Assembly (NCBI RefSeq): GCF_021390935.1
Contig: NZ_JAJPUI010000001.1
Coordinates: 372,001 to 436,000 of the forward strand
Direction: 5' to 3'
DNA from: Streptomyces sp. CC228A
GTDB taxonomy: Bacteria > Actinomycetota > Actinomycetes > Streptomycetales > Streptomycetaceae
Length of the DNA stretch: 64,000 nt
A program made the translations under genes and the position numbers. The notes under the pieces are model-generated. The model worked only from the letters and a program-made list of their open reading frames with translations. It was not told the DNA's origin and searched no databases. How positions within the stretch are numbered: position 1 is the first letter of the stretch; the number at the start of each line of letters is the position of its first letter. This document shows positions 43,369-53,949 of this stretch, one piece after another.

Positions 43369-43798
43369 TGATCACCTCACGCAGAATGCTCGCATCCGGC
43401 AGTTCCGCCGGAGGTACAGGACGGGTCACGTGGACGAGCTCCTCGTCGAGGAGGTCGCCGACCAGCACCCGGACGACCCCGACGGGCAGGTCCATGTCGG
43501 CGGCGAGCTCGGCGATGGAGCGGGGGCAGTCGACGCACCGCTCGACGATCTCCACGTGCTCCGGGGACAGTGCCCGGTCGCGGCCGGGGTCGTCCGCCGC
43601 GGGCTCGGGGACGACGACCGCGATCAGGTCGAGGCGGTGCCGGGTGCAGCTGCCGGTGCGGCCGCGGGTCATCGTGTACGGGCGGACCACCGGTCCGGCG
43701 TCGTCGTCGAACCAGTGGTGGACGTCACCGCGGTGGCGGCCCGGGCCGAGCTGCCCCGGCTGTCCTCCCGCTGCGTCGTTCACGGCACCCCGCCTCAC
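43349..43798 (-). CDS. cvnC: Conservon DUF742 protein CvnC
   Basis: A 149-residue DUF742 protein: VRPYTMTRGRTGSCTRHRLD, SPEHVEIVERCVDCPRSIAE, LAADMDLPVGVVRVLVGDLL. It has a winged-helix-like fold in the second half. It is translated from a start that overlaps the cvnB stop by four bases. Its role in the conservon complex is unknown. Confidence 0.9.
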   Translation of the reverse strand: MRRGAVNDAAGGQPGQLGPGRHRGDVHHWFDDDAGPVVRPYTMTRGRTGSCTRHRLDLIAVVVPEPAADDPGRDRALSPEHVEIVERCVDCPRSIAELAADMDLPVGVVRVLVGDLLDEELVHVTRPVPPAELPDASILREVINGLRAL

Positions 43799-44223
43799 CC
43801 GCCGGCGGGCAGTCCGCCGCGGGGGGCGGTGCCGAGGTGCGCACCGACGCGCTTGACCATGAGCGTCATCTCGTACGCCACGAGGCCGACGTCGGAGTCG
43901 GCGTCGGCGAGGACCGCGAGGCAGCTGCCGTCACCGGCGGCGGTCACGAACAGGAAGGCCTCCTCCAGTTCGACGACGGTCTGGCGGACCTGGCCGGCGT
44001 CGAAGTGGCGGCCGACGCCCTTGGCGAGGCTGTGGAAGCCGGAGGCGACGGCCGCCATGTGCTCGCTGTCCTCGCGGCTGAGGTCCTTGGAGGCCCCGGT
44101 CGGCAGGCCGTCGCTGGAGAGGACCAGGGCCTTGCGGACGGAGCCGACCCGCTCGACGAGTTCGTCGAGGAGCCAGTTCAGCTCGCCGGGTGAGTTGGGT
44201 ACTGCGGCGTTCGGTGCGGTCAT
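43795..44223 (-). CDS. cvnB: Conservon roadblock/LC7 protein CvnB
   Basis: A 142-residue roadblock/LC7-domain protein: LNWLLDELVERVGSVRKALV, VGRHFDAGQVRQTVVELEEA and DVGLVAYEMTLMVKRVG. These domains bind small GTPases and regulate their nucleotide state. Its ATG overlaps the cvnA stop (ATGA), showing coupling and also confirming that the real cvnA end lies in that frame. Confidence 0.92.
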   Translation of the reverse strand: MTAPNAAVPNSPGELNWLLDELVERVGSVRKALVLSSDGLPTGASKDLSREDSEHMAAVASGFHSLAKGVGRHFDAGQVRQTVVELEEAFLFVTAAGDGSCLAVLADADSDVGLVAYEMTLMVKRVGAHLGTAPRGGLPAGG

Positions 44224-47206
44224 CGACCGTTCCCCTCCGGTGTCGTTCCTGGTGCGTCCTCGCGGCGGGCCCGCTGCCAGCCGCGCTGCATCGCGCTCAT
44301 GCGGAGGCGTACTTCTTCCGCGTCGCGATCGGTGTCGTGCCCCGTGGCGGGGGTCGGGCGGGCCGGCGCGGCGGGGCGCGGGGCGTCGGCGCGCTCGGCG
44401 GGGTCGCGCAGCTGGGGGACCAGGCTCGCCTGGCGGACGCGGCGGGGCAGGCCGCGGAGCGTCAGGGTGGCCTCGCCCGGCTCCGGCTCACTCGTGGCGG
44501 GTGCGCCGGGGGCGGGGCCGACGGGCTCGGGACCGGTCCCGGTGGGTGGCGGCTCGGCGGGCGGGTGGGTGTCGCGGGGCGCCGTCCGGGCGCTGTCCCC
44601 CTCGGGGGAGGCGGGGCGGTCACCGCGGTCCCGGCGGCCGCGCCGTGTGGGGAGCGGCTTGAGGGCCGGGAGTGGCACGGCAGCCTGGCCCGGGCGCCGG
44701 AGCGGCTCCTGCGCCTGCGCCGGCTCGGCGGGCGGCCGGGCCGCGTCGTCCGCGTACGGCTCCGCCGCCGGACGCTGCTCGGCGTGCGCGTGCGGCCCGT
44801 GCGCCTGCGGCTGCGGACCGGCGCCCTGCGGGGCCGGGTCGGCATCCGGCAGCCCGGTCCGCGGGATCTGGGGCAGGTCCAGGCGGCGGCCGTGCCGGGC
44901 GATGAGCATGGGCTGCTTGCGGCGGCGGGGCAGCGGTACGGGGGCGGCCAGGCGGTCCGCGCCGGCTTCCGCTGCTCCGGGCGCCGCGCCGTCGCCGCTC
45001 CGGTGCCGCTCGGACTCCGCCGGGCGCAGGGCGGGGCGCGGCCGGAAGGGACCCGGGGCTCGCCGGCGGCCTGACCGTGGCCGCGGCCTCCGGGGAGGGT
45101 GCCGTCCCAGTCGTCTTCCAGCTCGCCGAGCAGGCCGAGGGGCGCACGCGGTTCCACCGGTTCGCCGAGTTCGACGGGGCCGTCCAGGACGGCGGCCTCC
45201 AGGGCCTTCCTGCGGTCGGGGCCGTTGCGGCCGGTGTCGTCCCGGCGGTCCTTGCCGGGGCGGTCCTGGGCGGCGCGGTCCAGGCGGAAGCCGGCGCCCT
45301 CGGTCGCCGGGGCCTCGGTGAGGAGGGCCGCCGGGATGAACACGACGGCGGTGGTCCCCCCGTACGGCGAGGGCTGCAGCGAGACGCGGACGTTCTGGCG
45401 GCGGGCGAGGCGGCTGACGACGAACAGGCCGAGCCGGTCGGTGTCGGACAGCTCGAACTCGGGTGTCTCGGCCAGCCGGAGGTTGGCGTCGAGCAGGTCC
45501 TCGGCCGGCATGCCGAGGCCGCGGTCGTGGATCTCCAGGGTGAAGCCGTTCGCCACCCGCTCGCCGACGACCTGCACGGCGGTGTGCGGGGGCGAGAAGA
45601 CCGTGGCGTTCTCCAGCAGTTCCGCGACGAGGTGCGTGAGGTCGGCGACGGCGGGCCCGCTGACGCCGATGCGCGGCAGGCGGCGCACCTCGATGCGCTC
45701 GTAGTCCTCGACCTCGCCGACGGCTGCCCGTACGACGTCCATGAGCTGGACGGGCCTGCGCCACTGGCGTGAGGGCGCGGCGCCGGACAGGATCACCAGG
45801 CCCTCGGCGTGGCGGCGCATCCGGGTGGTGAGGTGGTCGAGGCGGAAGAGGTCGGCGAGCTCCTCCGTGTCCTCGGTGCGCCGTTCCATGGCGTCGAGGA
45901 GGGTGAGCTGGCGGTGCAGGAGGACCTGGTTGCGGCGGGCGAGGTTGACGAAGACCTCGGAGATGCCGCGGCGCATGTCGGCCTGCTTGACGGCGGCTTC
46001 GACGGCGGCGCGCTGGAGGGTGTTGAGGGCCTTGCCGACCTGGCCCATCTCGTCCCTGTCGAACTCCAGGCGCGGGACCTCGGTCTCGACGTCCACGTGT
46101 TCACCGGCCGCGAGGCGGCGCATGACGCTGGGCAGCCGCACCCCGGACAGGTCCTGGGCCTCCTTGCGGAGCCTGGTGAGGTCGCGGACCAGGCCGCGGC
46201 CGATGCGCACGGACACGACGATCGAGGCCAGGAGGGCGAGGGAGCCGAGGATGCCGGCGGCACCGGCCTGGAGCAGGATGCCGTGCGCGGCGGGTTCGAC
46301 GCGTTCCCGGTAGCGGGCGCCGGCCTGGGTGTTCTCGGCGGCGAGCCCGCTGAGGACGGCGTTCGCGGCCTGCTCCCAGCGCACGGTGTCGACGACGCGC
46401 GCGGGGTCGCCGGTGGGGCCGGCGGTGATGACGGACTCCTCGGCCTCGCGCAGGGGCTGGGTCACGGGTTCGCGCCAGAAGAGCTGGAAGACCTCGCGCT
46501 CGGCGGTCGGCAGGATCTCCAGGTTCACCTCGTACAGCTGCTCGCGGCGTGCGACGAGGTCGGAGAGGAGGCGGACCTCCTCCGCGGTGAGGCGGTTGCT
46601 GATGAGGGAGGACACCATCAGGGCGTCCTCGCGGGCGACCATCTCGCGGGCGCGGGCGAGGCCGACCAGCGCGCGGGCCTGCTTGTCCATCTCGACGTCG
46701 TCGAGCGTGTGGAGGTGGACGAGGAAGGTGTAGCAGGGGTCGATGAGCCGGTTGTAGAACTCCAGCGCCTGGATGCGGCCGACGGCACGGGTGTCGACGG
46801 AGCGGCGCAGGGTGTCCAGGCCGTCCAGCGCCTCCATGAGGGAGGCGAGCCGCCCGGCGGCGGCCCCCTCCATGGTGTCGGCGACCCGGGGGTCGCGGGC
46901 GTCGGCGCGCAGCGCGTCCAGGGCGCGGTCCGTGGCGGCGCGGTGGCGGCGCAGGGTCTCGTGGGCGTCGGCGGTGCGGGGGTCGGCGAGGTAGACCAGG
47001 CTCTGCCGGCGCTCCTGCTGGATGACCCGGACAGTGCCCTCCAGGGGGTGTCCGACCTTTTCGAGGACGTGGCCGACGTCGAGGAGGCGGCCGGCCTCGC
47101 GGCTGGTCAGGTAGGTCGCGAAACCCCAGAGGGCGGTGAGGGAGACGAGGGGCACGAGCAGCAGCGCCACGATCTTCCTGCGGATCGACTTCCCGCGAAA
47201 GCGCAT
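44220..47206 (-). CDS. cvnA: Conservon sensor histidine kinase-like protein CvnA (frame broken once)
   Basis: A large membrane sensor. It has a first membrane helix (IVALLLVPLVSLTALWGFAT), a periplasmic nitrate/nitrite-sensing-type helical domain (about 50-310), a second helix (GILGSLALLASIVVSVRI), a HAMP region, and a HATPase domain with ELLENATVFSPPHTAVQVVG and IHDRGLGMPAEDLL. No clear phospho-acceptor His motif is seen. Then comes a long Pro/Ala-rich tail. The tail changes frame near 45052-45058; one extra base there lets it end at 44220, overlapping cvnB, giving 995 residues. The start ATG 47206 is close to its GGGGGAGG; a GTG at 47263 is possible. The signal sensed is unknown. Confidence 0.88.
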
Positions 47207-47588
47207 GGCCTCCCCCAGCTCGCACCCGCCTCCGCCGCTCGTTGGCACGCTCCGGGTGTACACATCAACGCATCAGCAAACTTGCGCGAGCCTACTACTG
47301 ACGGTCAGGCAACCCGAAGGTGCCTGCGTGTCTTTGTGGGACGGGGAGCAGGGCGTTGTTCTGGGGTTGTCCCGGTATCCGGGGAGTTGGCGGGCAGGGC
47401 TGTGGCGGAGACCACCTGGCCGGATCCCGCGGGAGCGGGGACAGCTCGGAGCGCTGGGGCCGGTGTTCCGGGAATCTTCCTGTCCGGTCATACGTCTTCT
47501 TGTACGGGGGCAGTGGGATCTGTCGGCGTAAATCAGCTCAAGACGGGCAGCCACTTACTCCTGAGGAGAGTCCGGTGGGGAGTGAGGC
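47207..47588. other. Intergenic region upstream of cvnA and a membrane protein gene
   Basis: A 385-base divergent spacer, somewhat AT-richer than its surroundings near 47260-47300. No gene or terminator is seen; promoters for both neighbours must lie here, but I cannot place them with confidence. Confidence 0.4.
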
Positions 47589-47591
47589 GTG

Positions 47592-47999
47592 ATGAACAGG
47601 GGGCGGCGTGAGCTGTGGGTCGAGGAGCCGGTGGGGCGGCGCAGGCTGCCCGACCCGGTCCGCTCGGCGGCGGTACGGGCGGTGCTGGTCATCTCCCTGA
47701 CGCTGATTCAGGCCATGATGGCCTGTCTGCTGGCACTGGCCGGCTCGTGGCTGGCGTTCCCGGTCATGCTGGCCGCGGTGGGCAGCACGGTGGCGGCCAC
47801 CTGGGCGGCGCTGGACGTGTGGGTGACGCGGCAGGTGTGGAAGCAGCGGTACGGCGTGGTCTCGGAGCCCAGCAGCACGGCGCGGCAGCTCCGCAGGGAG
47901 CGCCGCAGGGAGCGGCGTGCCGCGCGTGAGGCGGCGCGGATACGGCCGCGGTCTCCGCAAGGCGGGCATGCGGGGGCCGGTGAGCTGTCCCAGGTGTGA
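47592..47999 (+). CDS. Small membrane protein of unknown function
   Basis: A 135-residue protein with two adjacent membrane helices (AVRAVLVISLTLIQAMMACL and LAGSWLAFPVMLAAVGSTVA), a tryptophan-rich short loop (DVWVTRQVWKQRYGVV) and an arginine-rich cytoplasmic tail. The start is ATG 47592 (GTG 47589 is adjacent) with GGGGAG about nine bases upstream. It is convergent with the SMC-like operon, and a hairpin lies between. Confidence 0.7.
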   Translation: MNRGRRELWVEEPVGRRRLPDPVRSAAVRAVLVISLTLIQAMMACLLALAGSWLAFPVMLAAVGSTVAATWAALDVWVTRQVWKQRYGVVSEPSSTARQLRRERRRERRAAREAARIRPRSPQGGHAGAGELSQV

Positions 48000-48077
48000 G
48001 TGGACTGGGCCCGGCCCGGGTGGGGCGCGTGCCCGCCGGGGCGGGTGCGCCCGCCCGGGCCGGCGCTCCCCGGCGCA

Positions 48078-48103
48078 ACCGGCCGCGGAGCGCCGCGGCC
48101 GGT
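48078..48103. terminator. Hairpin between membrane protein gene and SMC-like operon
   Basis: A perfect 11-bp inverted repeat, ACCGGCCGCGG-AGCG-CCGCGGCCGGT, between the convergent stops at 47999 and 48123. It can serve both directions. Confidence 0.6.
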
Positions 48104-48122
48104 GCCCGGCGGAGGGCCCGCG

Positions 48123-51100
48123 TCAGGAGGCGGGCTGGGGCGGCGGGTCTGCCGGGGTGCGCCGGAACATGCGGGTCGCGGTGATCTCGCCGTGGATCTG
48201 CTCGCCTTCCGGGCGGGGCTGCGGCAGGCCCGGGCGCAGGTGCTCCTCGACGCTGATGTACTTCAGGCCCGCCCGCAGGTCGGCGTCGTTCCGCAGCCGG
48301 ATGACCAGCGGGAACTCGGCGAGCGCGGTGGTGTCGAAGAGGCCCGTCGTGTAGAGGAGCTGGACGCCCAGCGCATCGGACACGGCGCGCTGGAGTTCCA
48401 GCAGGTACGTGGCGTTGGCGCGGCCGATCGGGTTGTCCAGGAACAGGGTGCCGGCGTGGCGGTGCTTGTCGCGGCCGCGGTCGTTGCTGCGGAGCGCGGC
48501 CATCGTGCAGTAGAGCGCGATGGCCGCCGTCAGCAGCTGGCCGCCGGAGAACACGTCGCCCATCTGGCCGACCGGCACCCGCTCGGCGCGCAGGACCGCG
48601 TCCGGCTTGAGGATCTCCACGGCGACCCCCTTGGGCTGGAGTGCGGCGTGGACGCCCCGCAGCAGCAGCGACATGCCGTCGCGGCGCAGGTCGGAGTTCT
48701 TCTTGACGGCGGCGCGGGTGGCCTCGTCGATGACCTCGCCGAGCCGTTCGACGAGCGTGGCCTGGTCGGGCTCCTCGAAGCGGATGCGCAGGAACTCCTG
48801 CCCGGACCACTCGCCGAGGCCCTCGGGCAGCCGGGAGAGCCGCTGGGCCGAGCGGAGGGTGGTGAGCGCGGACTCGACCAGGCCGCGCAGCCGGTCGATG
48901 ATCGAGTCGCGGTTGCGTTCGAGCTGGGCCAGCTCGTCGGTGAGGACGCGCAGGCGCGGCGCGAACGCCTCCGCCCACTTCGCGGCGTGCTCCGGCAAGG
49001 CGGCGGCGGGCAGTTCGCGGATCTGCTGCCGCGCCGGGGTGCGGACCTGCTCGTAGCGGGTGGAGTTGGCGTGCCGTACGAGGACGTCGCAGGCGTCCCG
49101 TACGGCGGACTCCGCGGCGGACAGGTCGGCGGCGCAGCCGCGCAGGGAGCGGCGGGCCTCCGCGGCGGCCTTGCGGGCGTCGTCGAGGGAGTCGGGGTAC
49201 GGGGCGGGCTGCTGCTCGTCGTCGTCGGCGTGCTCGCGCAGCAGGTCCCGCAGCAGCGCGGCCAGTTCGTCGAAGCCGCCCGCGGACTCCTCCGCGGTGC
49301 GGTGGGAGCGCAGCAGCCGGGTGTGGGCGTCCCGTGCGGCTTCCAGCGCGTCGGTGCGGGCGGCGAGTTCGCCGGTGGCGGTGCGCAGCAGCGTCTGGGC
49401 CTGCTCCGCGTCGGCGGGCACCAGGTCCTCCGGCAGCTCGGTGTGCGCGTCGCCGTCGACCGGGGCGAGGCGCTCGGCCTCGCCGCGCAGCCGGCCGAGT
49501 TTCTCGCTGGCCTCGGAGGTGCGCGACTCCAGCAGCTGCACCAGGGACTCGGCGCGGGCGGCGGCGGCCTGGCGGGACGGCCCGTCGGCGCCGTCGGGGC
49601 TCTCCAGGAGCTGGGCGGCCCGGGTGCGGACCTTGTTGGTGAGCCGGTCGAGCTCGGCGTGCGCGGCGCTCTCGTCGCTCTCCGCGCGGGCCTGCTCGGC
49701 GCGCAGGTCGGCGCCGACGCCGACCTTCTCGTACAGCTGGGACGCGGCGCGGTACGCCTCGCGCAGCGCGGGGGGAGGGGCGCGGGACGCCGCCGTCGAG
49801 GAGGGCGGTGCCGTCGGGCTTGTCCTCGGGGAGGTCCTCGTGGGCACCGGCGATCTCGGAGCGCTCGGCGCGCAGGGCGCGGGCGGTGCGGTGGGCGTCG
49901 TCGGCGGCGCGCTGGGCGGCGCGGCGGTCCTCGTCTGCGGCGCGGGCCCGCTCCAGGCAGGTCTGGGCGGTGGCCTCCGCTTCGGCGGTCTCGTCGGCCA
50001 GTTCCCGCAGGCGGACCTGCCAGGTGGCGCGGTCGCGCAGCCGGGAGGCGAGGCCGGCGAGGGCGTCGGCGGCGCGGCGGGCGCGCTGCGCGGCCTCCTG
50101 CCGCTCCTCCCGTACGCGGGCGGTCTCGGCGGCGGCCTCGTCGGCCTCGGCCCGTACGGTGCGGGCGTCGGCGAGGGCCGCCGCGGCGGCTTCCGCGGCC
50201 TCCCGTGCGGAGGCGGCCCCGGCGGCGAGTTCGCTGAGCATGCCGGGCGGGCAGTCGGCGCGCCACGACCCGATGCGGGCGGCCAGGGAGCGGTCGCCGG
50301 CGAGGCGGGCGGCGAGGGCGCGGATCTCCTCGTCGCGGGCGGCGGCGCGGGCGCGCAGGGCCTGCCGTTCCTCGTCGGCGGCGTGCTCGTCGTGCATGGC
50401 CGGGTTCGGCGGGATGAGGAACACGTCGCCGCTGTCGTCGGCGGACTGCGGGACGGGGGCGAGGAGGGCGGCGGCGGTGCCGACGGCGACGGCTGAGCGC
50501 GGCAGCAGGGCGGCGCCGGACAGCACCTCGCGGGCCCGCGTGTATGAGAGGGGGTCGGTGACGACGACGCCGTCGACGAGTTCGGGGCGCGCGGCGAGGA
50601 CGGCGGCGTGGTCGGCCGGGTCGACGGACTGGGCGAGGTAGCGCCAGCCGGGGAGCGCGGGGATGCCGTGCTCGCCGAGGAACTCGACGGTGGCGAGCAC
50701 GTCGGGGCCGGGCGGGAGGAGTCCGCCGTCGCCGAGTGCGCCGAGGATGCGGGCGTCGTCGGCCGCGGCGGTGCGCAGGTCGAAGAGCTTGCGTTCGGCG
50801 GCGGTGACGGTCTGGTCGAGGAGGTCGCGCAGTTCGTCGGCGTACTGGTCGAGCTCCTCGGCCGTGAGGGGGCCCTCGGCGGCACGCGGTGCGGGCTGCG
50901 GGGCGGGGGCTGCGGGTCCGCCGGGGTCGCCGGTGCTCTGGCGGGGGAACCGGGGGTGCGGGCGGCGGCCGGCAGGCTGAGCAGCTCGGCGAGCCGTTCC
51001 CCGGCGGCGATGGCCGCGGCGGCGCGCCGTTCGGCCTGGTAGGCGGCCTGGGCGGCGTCCGCGGCGTCGGCGGCGCGGGCAGCGGCGAGTTCGGCGCGGG

Positions 51101-52810
51101 ACTCGTCCGCGGCGGCCTCCCGGGCGCGGTCCGCGGCGAGGCGGGCGGCCTCCCGGGCGGTGTCCCAGGCCGCGACGGCGGTCCTCTCCGCGTCGCTGGC
51201 GGCCAGGGCGGCGCGGGCCGGGTCGGCGTCGGGCGCGGTGTCGTCGAGCCAGCCGCCCGTACGGCCTCGGCGGTCTCCTGTTCGACCTCGGCGAGGCGCT
51301 GGCGCAGGTGGCCGGCCTCGCTGCGGGTGCGCTGCGCCTCGGTGGCGGCGGCGGTGGCGTCGCGGTGGGCGGCGTCGGCGGCCTCCTGGAGGGCGGCCGA
51401 GCGCTCCTCCTCCTCTTCTGCGTGGCGCTCGCCCTCCTCGGCGGCGGCCTGGAGGGCGCGGACCAGGTCGCCCGCGGCCTTGGCGCGGGCGGCCAGGGCC
51501 GGTGCGGCGTCCCGCTCGGCCTCGCGGATGGCGGCGGCCACGCGGGTGGAGCGGTCGGCTGCGGCGCGGTGGCGCAGGACGACCTCGGTGGCCTGCCAGG
51601 CGGCGTGCAGGGTGCGGGCGTCGATGAGCTCGCGGCGCAGGGCGGCGGCGTCCTTCTCGGCGGCGGCGAGGGCGAGGGAGGCGTGCCGGTAGGCGAGTTC
51701 GGCGGCGATGCGGGAGCTGTGGGCGCGGGCCTGCTCGGCTCCGGTGACGGCGTGGGCGGCGGTGCTGACCTGCTCGGCGAGTTCGGAGGCACGGCCGCGC
51801 TCCTGTGCGGCCCTGGCGGCGAGGCGGCGGGCGAGGGTGCGGGTGCGGCGTTCGGCTGCCGCGTGGACGTCGCGGGTGCGGGAGCGGCTCGCGGACGCCT
51901 CGACGATCCGGCCGAGGAGGTCGACGGAGCCGGCCGTGAAGTCGCGTTCGGCGGTGAGTTCGGCGCGGCGGCCGAGCTTGCTGCCGAAGCCGCTGACGAG
52001 GTCGGCGAGGCCGTCGGTGTCGCGGGTGTCGGTGACGGCGCGCAGCAGCAGGTCGGTGAAGTCGGAGTCCTTCTTGACCGCGAAGAGGCCCGCGGCCTCG
52101 CCTTCGTCGGCGTTCATCTCCCGCTGGTAGCGGAAGAGTTCGGGGTCGAGGCCGAGGTCGCCGAGGTGTTCGTTCCAGCGGTCGTGGACCTCCTCCCAGT
52201 ACACCTCCAGGTGCGGGTACGCCTTGCCCGCCTCGGTGAGGGCGTCGCGGAAGCCCTTCATGGTGCGGCGGCGGCCCTGGGCGCCGGAGGCGCCTTCGGC
52301 GGTGGGGCGCACGGCGGTGGCCTCGGCGACGGGCAGGCTGTCGAGGCTGAGGCCGGGGCCCGGGCGGAAGGAGTACCAGGCTTCGGCGAACTTGCGGGGG
52401 TCGTTGGAGACTTGGCGGCCGCGCCACTCGCTGACCTTGCCGACGACGACGAGCTCGCCGGTGAGGGTGTGCTGCCACTCCAGGGCGACGTGGCCGCAGT
52501 CGTCGGCCAGGAGGAACTTGCGGAGCACGCCGGAGCTGGCGCCGCCGAGGGTGTTGCGGTGGCCGGGCAGCATCACGGAGAAGATCAGCTTCAGGAGGAC
52601 GGACTTGCCGCCGCCGTTCTCCAGGAACAGCACTCCGGCGGGCGCGGGGCGGCGGGGCGGGCCGACCGGCTCGTCCTCGAAGAACTCCGCCTGGGCGGGG
52701 GCGGGGTGGGGCACGGGCGCGCCCACTCCGCGCAGGTCCAGCACGGTGTCGGCATAGCGGGCACCGGCGGGTCCGATGGAGTAGAGGCGGACCCGGGACA
52801 GCTCGTACAT
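48123..52810 (-). CDS. MukB/MksB-like SMC-type ATPase (frame broken three times)
   Basis: A span for about 1,560 residues. The N-terminal head has LFLENGGGKSVLLKLIFSVM (Walker A). Very long Ala/Glu/Arg-rich coiled coils occupy about residues 280-1250, interrupted by a hinge-like part near TAEELDQYADELRDLL and LPGWRYLAQSVDPADH. The C-terminal head has FSGGQLLTAAIALYC (signature motif) and GTLFLDNPIGRANATYLLEL (Walker B), in which Asn stands where the catalytic Glu is usual. Frames change near 51253-51258, 50943-50956 and 49771-49800. It is the third gene of an operon with a MukF-like and a MukE-like gene; a role in DNA looping, segregation or plasmid defence is inferred. Confidence 0.72.
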
Positions 52811-52879
52811 GGCGGCGGACTCTCGTGGTGGCGTGCGGTGGCGGTGGGGCGGACGGGGGCGGGTGCGGGTGCGGCGGGC

Positions 52880-53794
52880 TCAGCCGTGGAACGGGAGGCC
52901 GGCGTCGGCGACCAGGTCCAGGTCGTCGCCGTCGGGCGGCGGGACGAGCGTGGCGGAGCCGTCCGAGACGGGGACGACGCCCAGGTCGAGGAGTTCGGCC
53001 ATGGCGGCGTTGCCCGCCATGTCGCGGACCTGGAGCTGGTAGCGGGCGGTGGTGCGGTACGTGCCGCCCGCCTCGTCGCCGGTGCGCTGCAGGAAGCCGG
53101 AGTCGGTGAGGAAGGCCATGGCCTTCCCGATGATGCCGGTGGTGGATCCGGCGAGGCGGCGGGCGTCCTTGGTGGCGCCGGTGGCGCTGCGCCGGGTGTA
53201 GACGCGCCAGGCGGCTTCGAGGCCGGGGGCGCCGGTGGCGGGGTCGGTGTTCTCACCGGACTGCTCGGCGCGTTCTTCGAGGCGCCGGCAGGCCTGCCGT
53301 ACGAACGCGTCGACGCCGTGGACGGAGACGCGGCCGATGTACGTGTCGTCGGCGAGGTCCTCGGGGCGCGGGAAGGCCAGGGCGGCGACGGCGAGGTGGG
53401 CGAGGCCGTGCAGGAAGCGGTCGGCGGAGTCGGCGGAGGCGCGGCGGGCGTAGTCGCCCATGCGGACGGCGAAGACGGAGTCCTCGTCGGCGGTGACGGC
53501 CATGCCGGCGCGCGGGGAGACCTCCAGGACGACGAGCCCGAGGCCGGTGGCGACGGCGTCGGCGAGCCGGGCGAACGCGGGGTCGTCGCGGTAGCGGCGC
53601 AGCAGTTCGGCGTACTCGGCGTCGCGGGCGGGCAGCAGCCTGGGCTGGAGCCCGAAGGAGACCAGGCGGGCCGCGTCGGCGGCGTCGGCCGGGGTGACGG
53701 CGGCGTGGGCGGTGCCGGGCGCGGCGGGTTCGGGCGCGCGGGTGTCGGCGTCCGGATCGCTCCACGCGTCGGGTTCTGCGTGGTGGTCGCTCAC
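52880..53794 (-). CDS. MukE/MksE-like (JetB-like) subunit of the SMC-type complex
   Basis: A 304-residue protein, acidic N-terminal tail then a helical part (ARDAEYAELLRRYRDDPAFA) and a winged-helix-like C-terminal part (GIIGKAMAFLTDSGFLQRTG followed by TYRTTARYQLQVRDMAGNAA). This pattern, the size and the place between a kleisin-like and a MukB-like gene fit the kite subunit (MukE/MksE/JetB). I rely on context as much as sequence. The start is GTG 53794, and the SMC-like gene follows 69 bp after its stop. Confidence 0.55.
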   Translation of the reverse strand: MSDHHAEPDAWSDPDADTRAPEPAAPGTAHAAVTPADAADAARLVSFGLQPRLLPARDAEYAELLRRYRDDPAFARLADAVATGLGLVVLEVSPRAGMAVTADEDSVFAVRMGDYARRASADSADRFLHGLAHLAVAALAFPRPEDLADDTYIGRVSVHGVDAFVRQACRRLEERAEQSGENTDPATGAPGLEAAWRVYTRRSATGATKDARRLAGSTTGIIGKAMAFLTDSGFLQRTGDEAGGTYRTTARYQLQVRDMAGNAAMAELLDLGVVPVSDGSATLVPPPDGDDLDLVADAGLPFHG

Positions 53795-53949
53795 GGCGGG
53801 GGCTCCTTGGTGCGGTGCGGTGCGGGTACGGGGTGGGGCTCAGGGGGCGGCGGTGACCGCAGCGGCGCGCGGGCGGTGGCGCCGGGCTCGTGCGGTCCGC
53901 CGCGCGGGTATGGCCCGTGCGGGCCGCCCGGGGCGGGGGCCGCGGCCGG

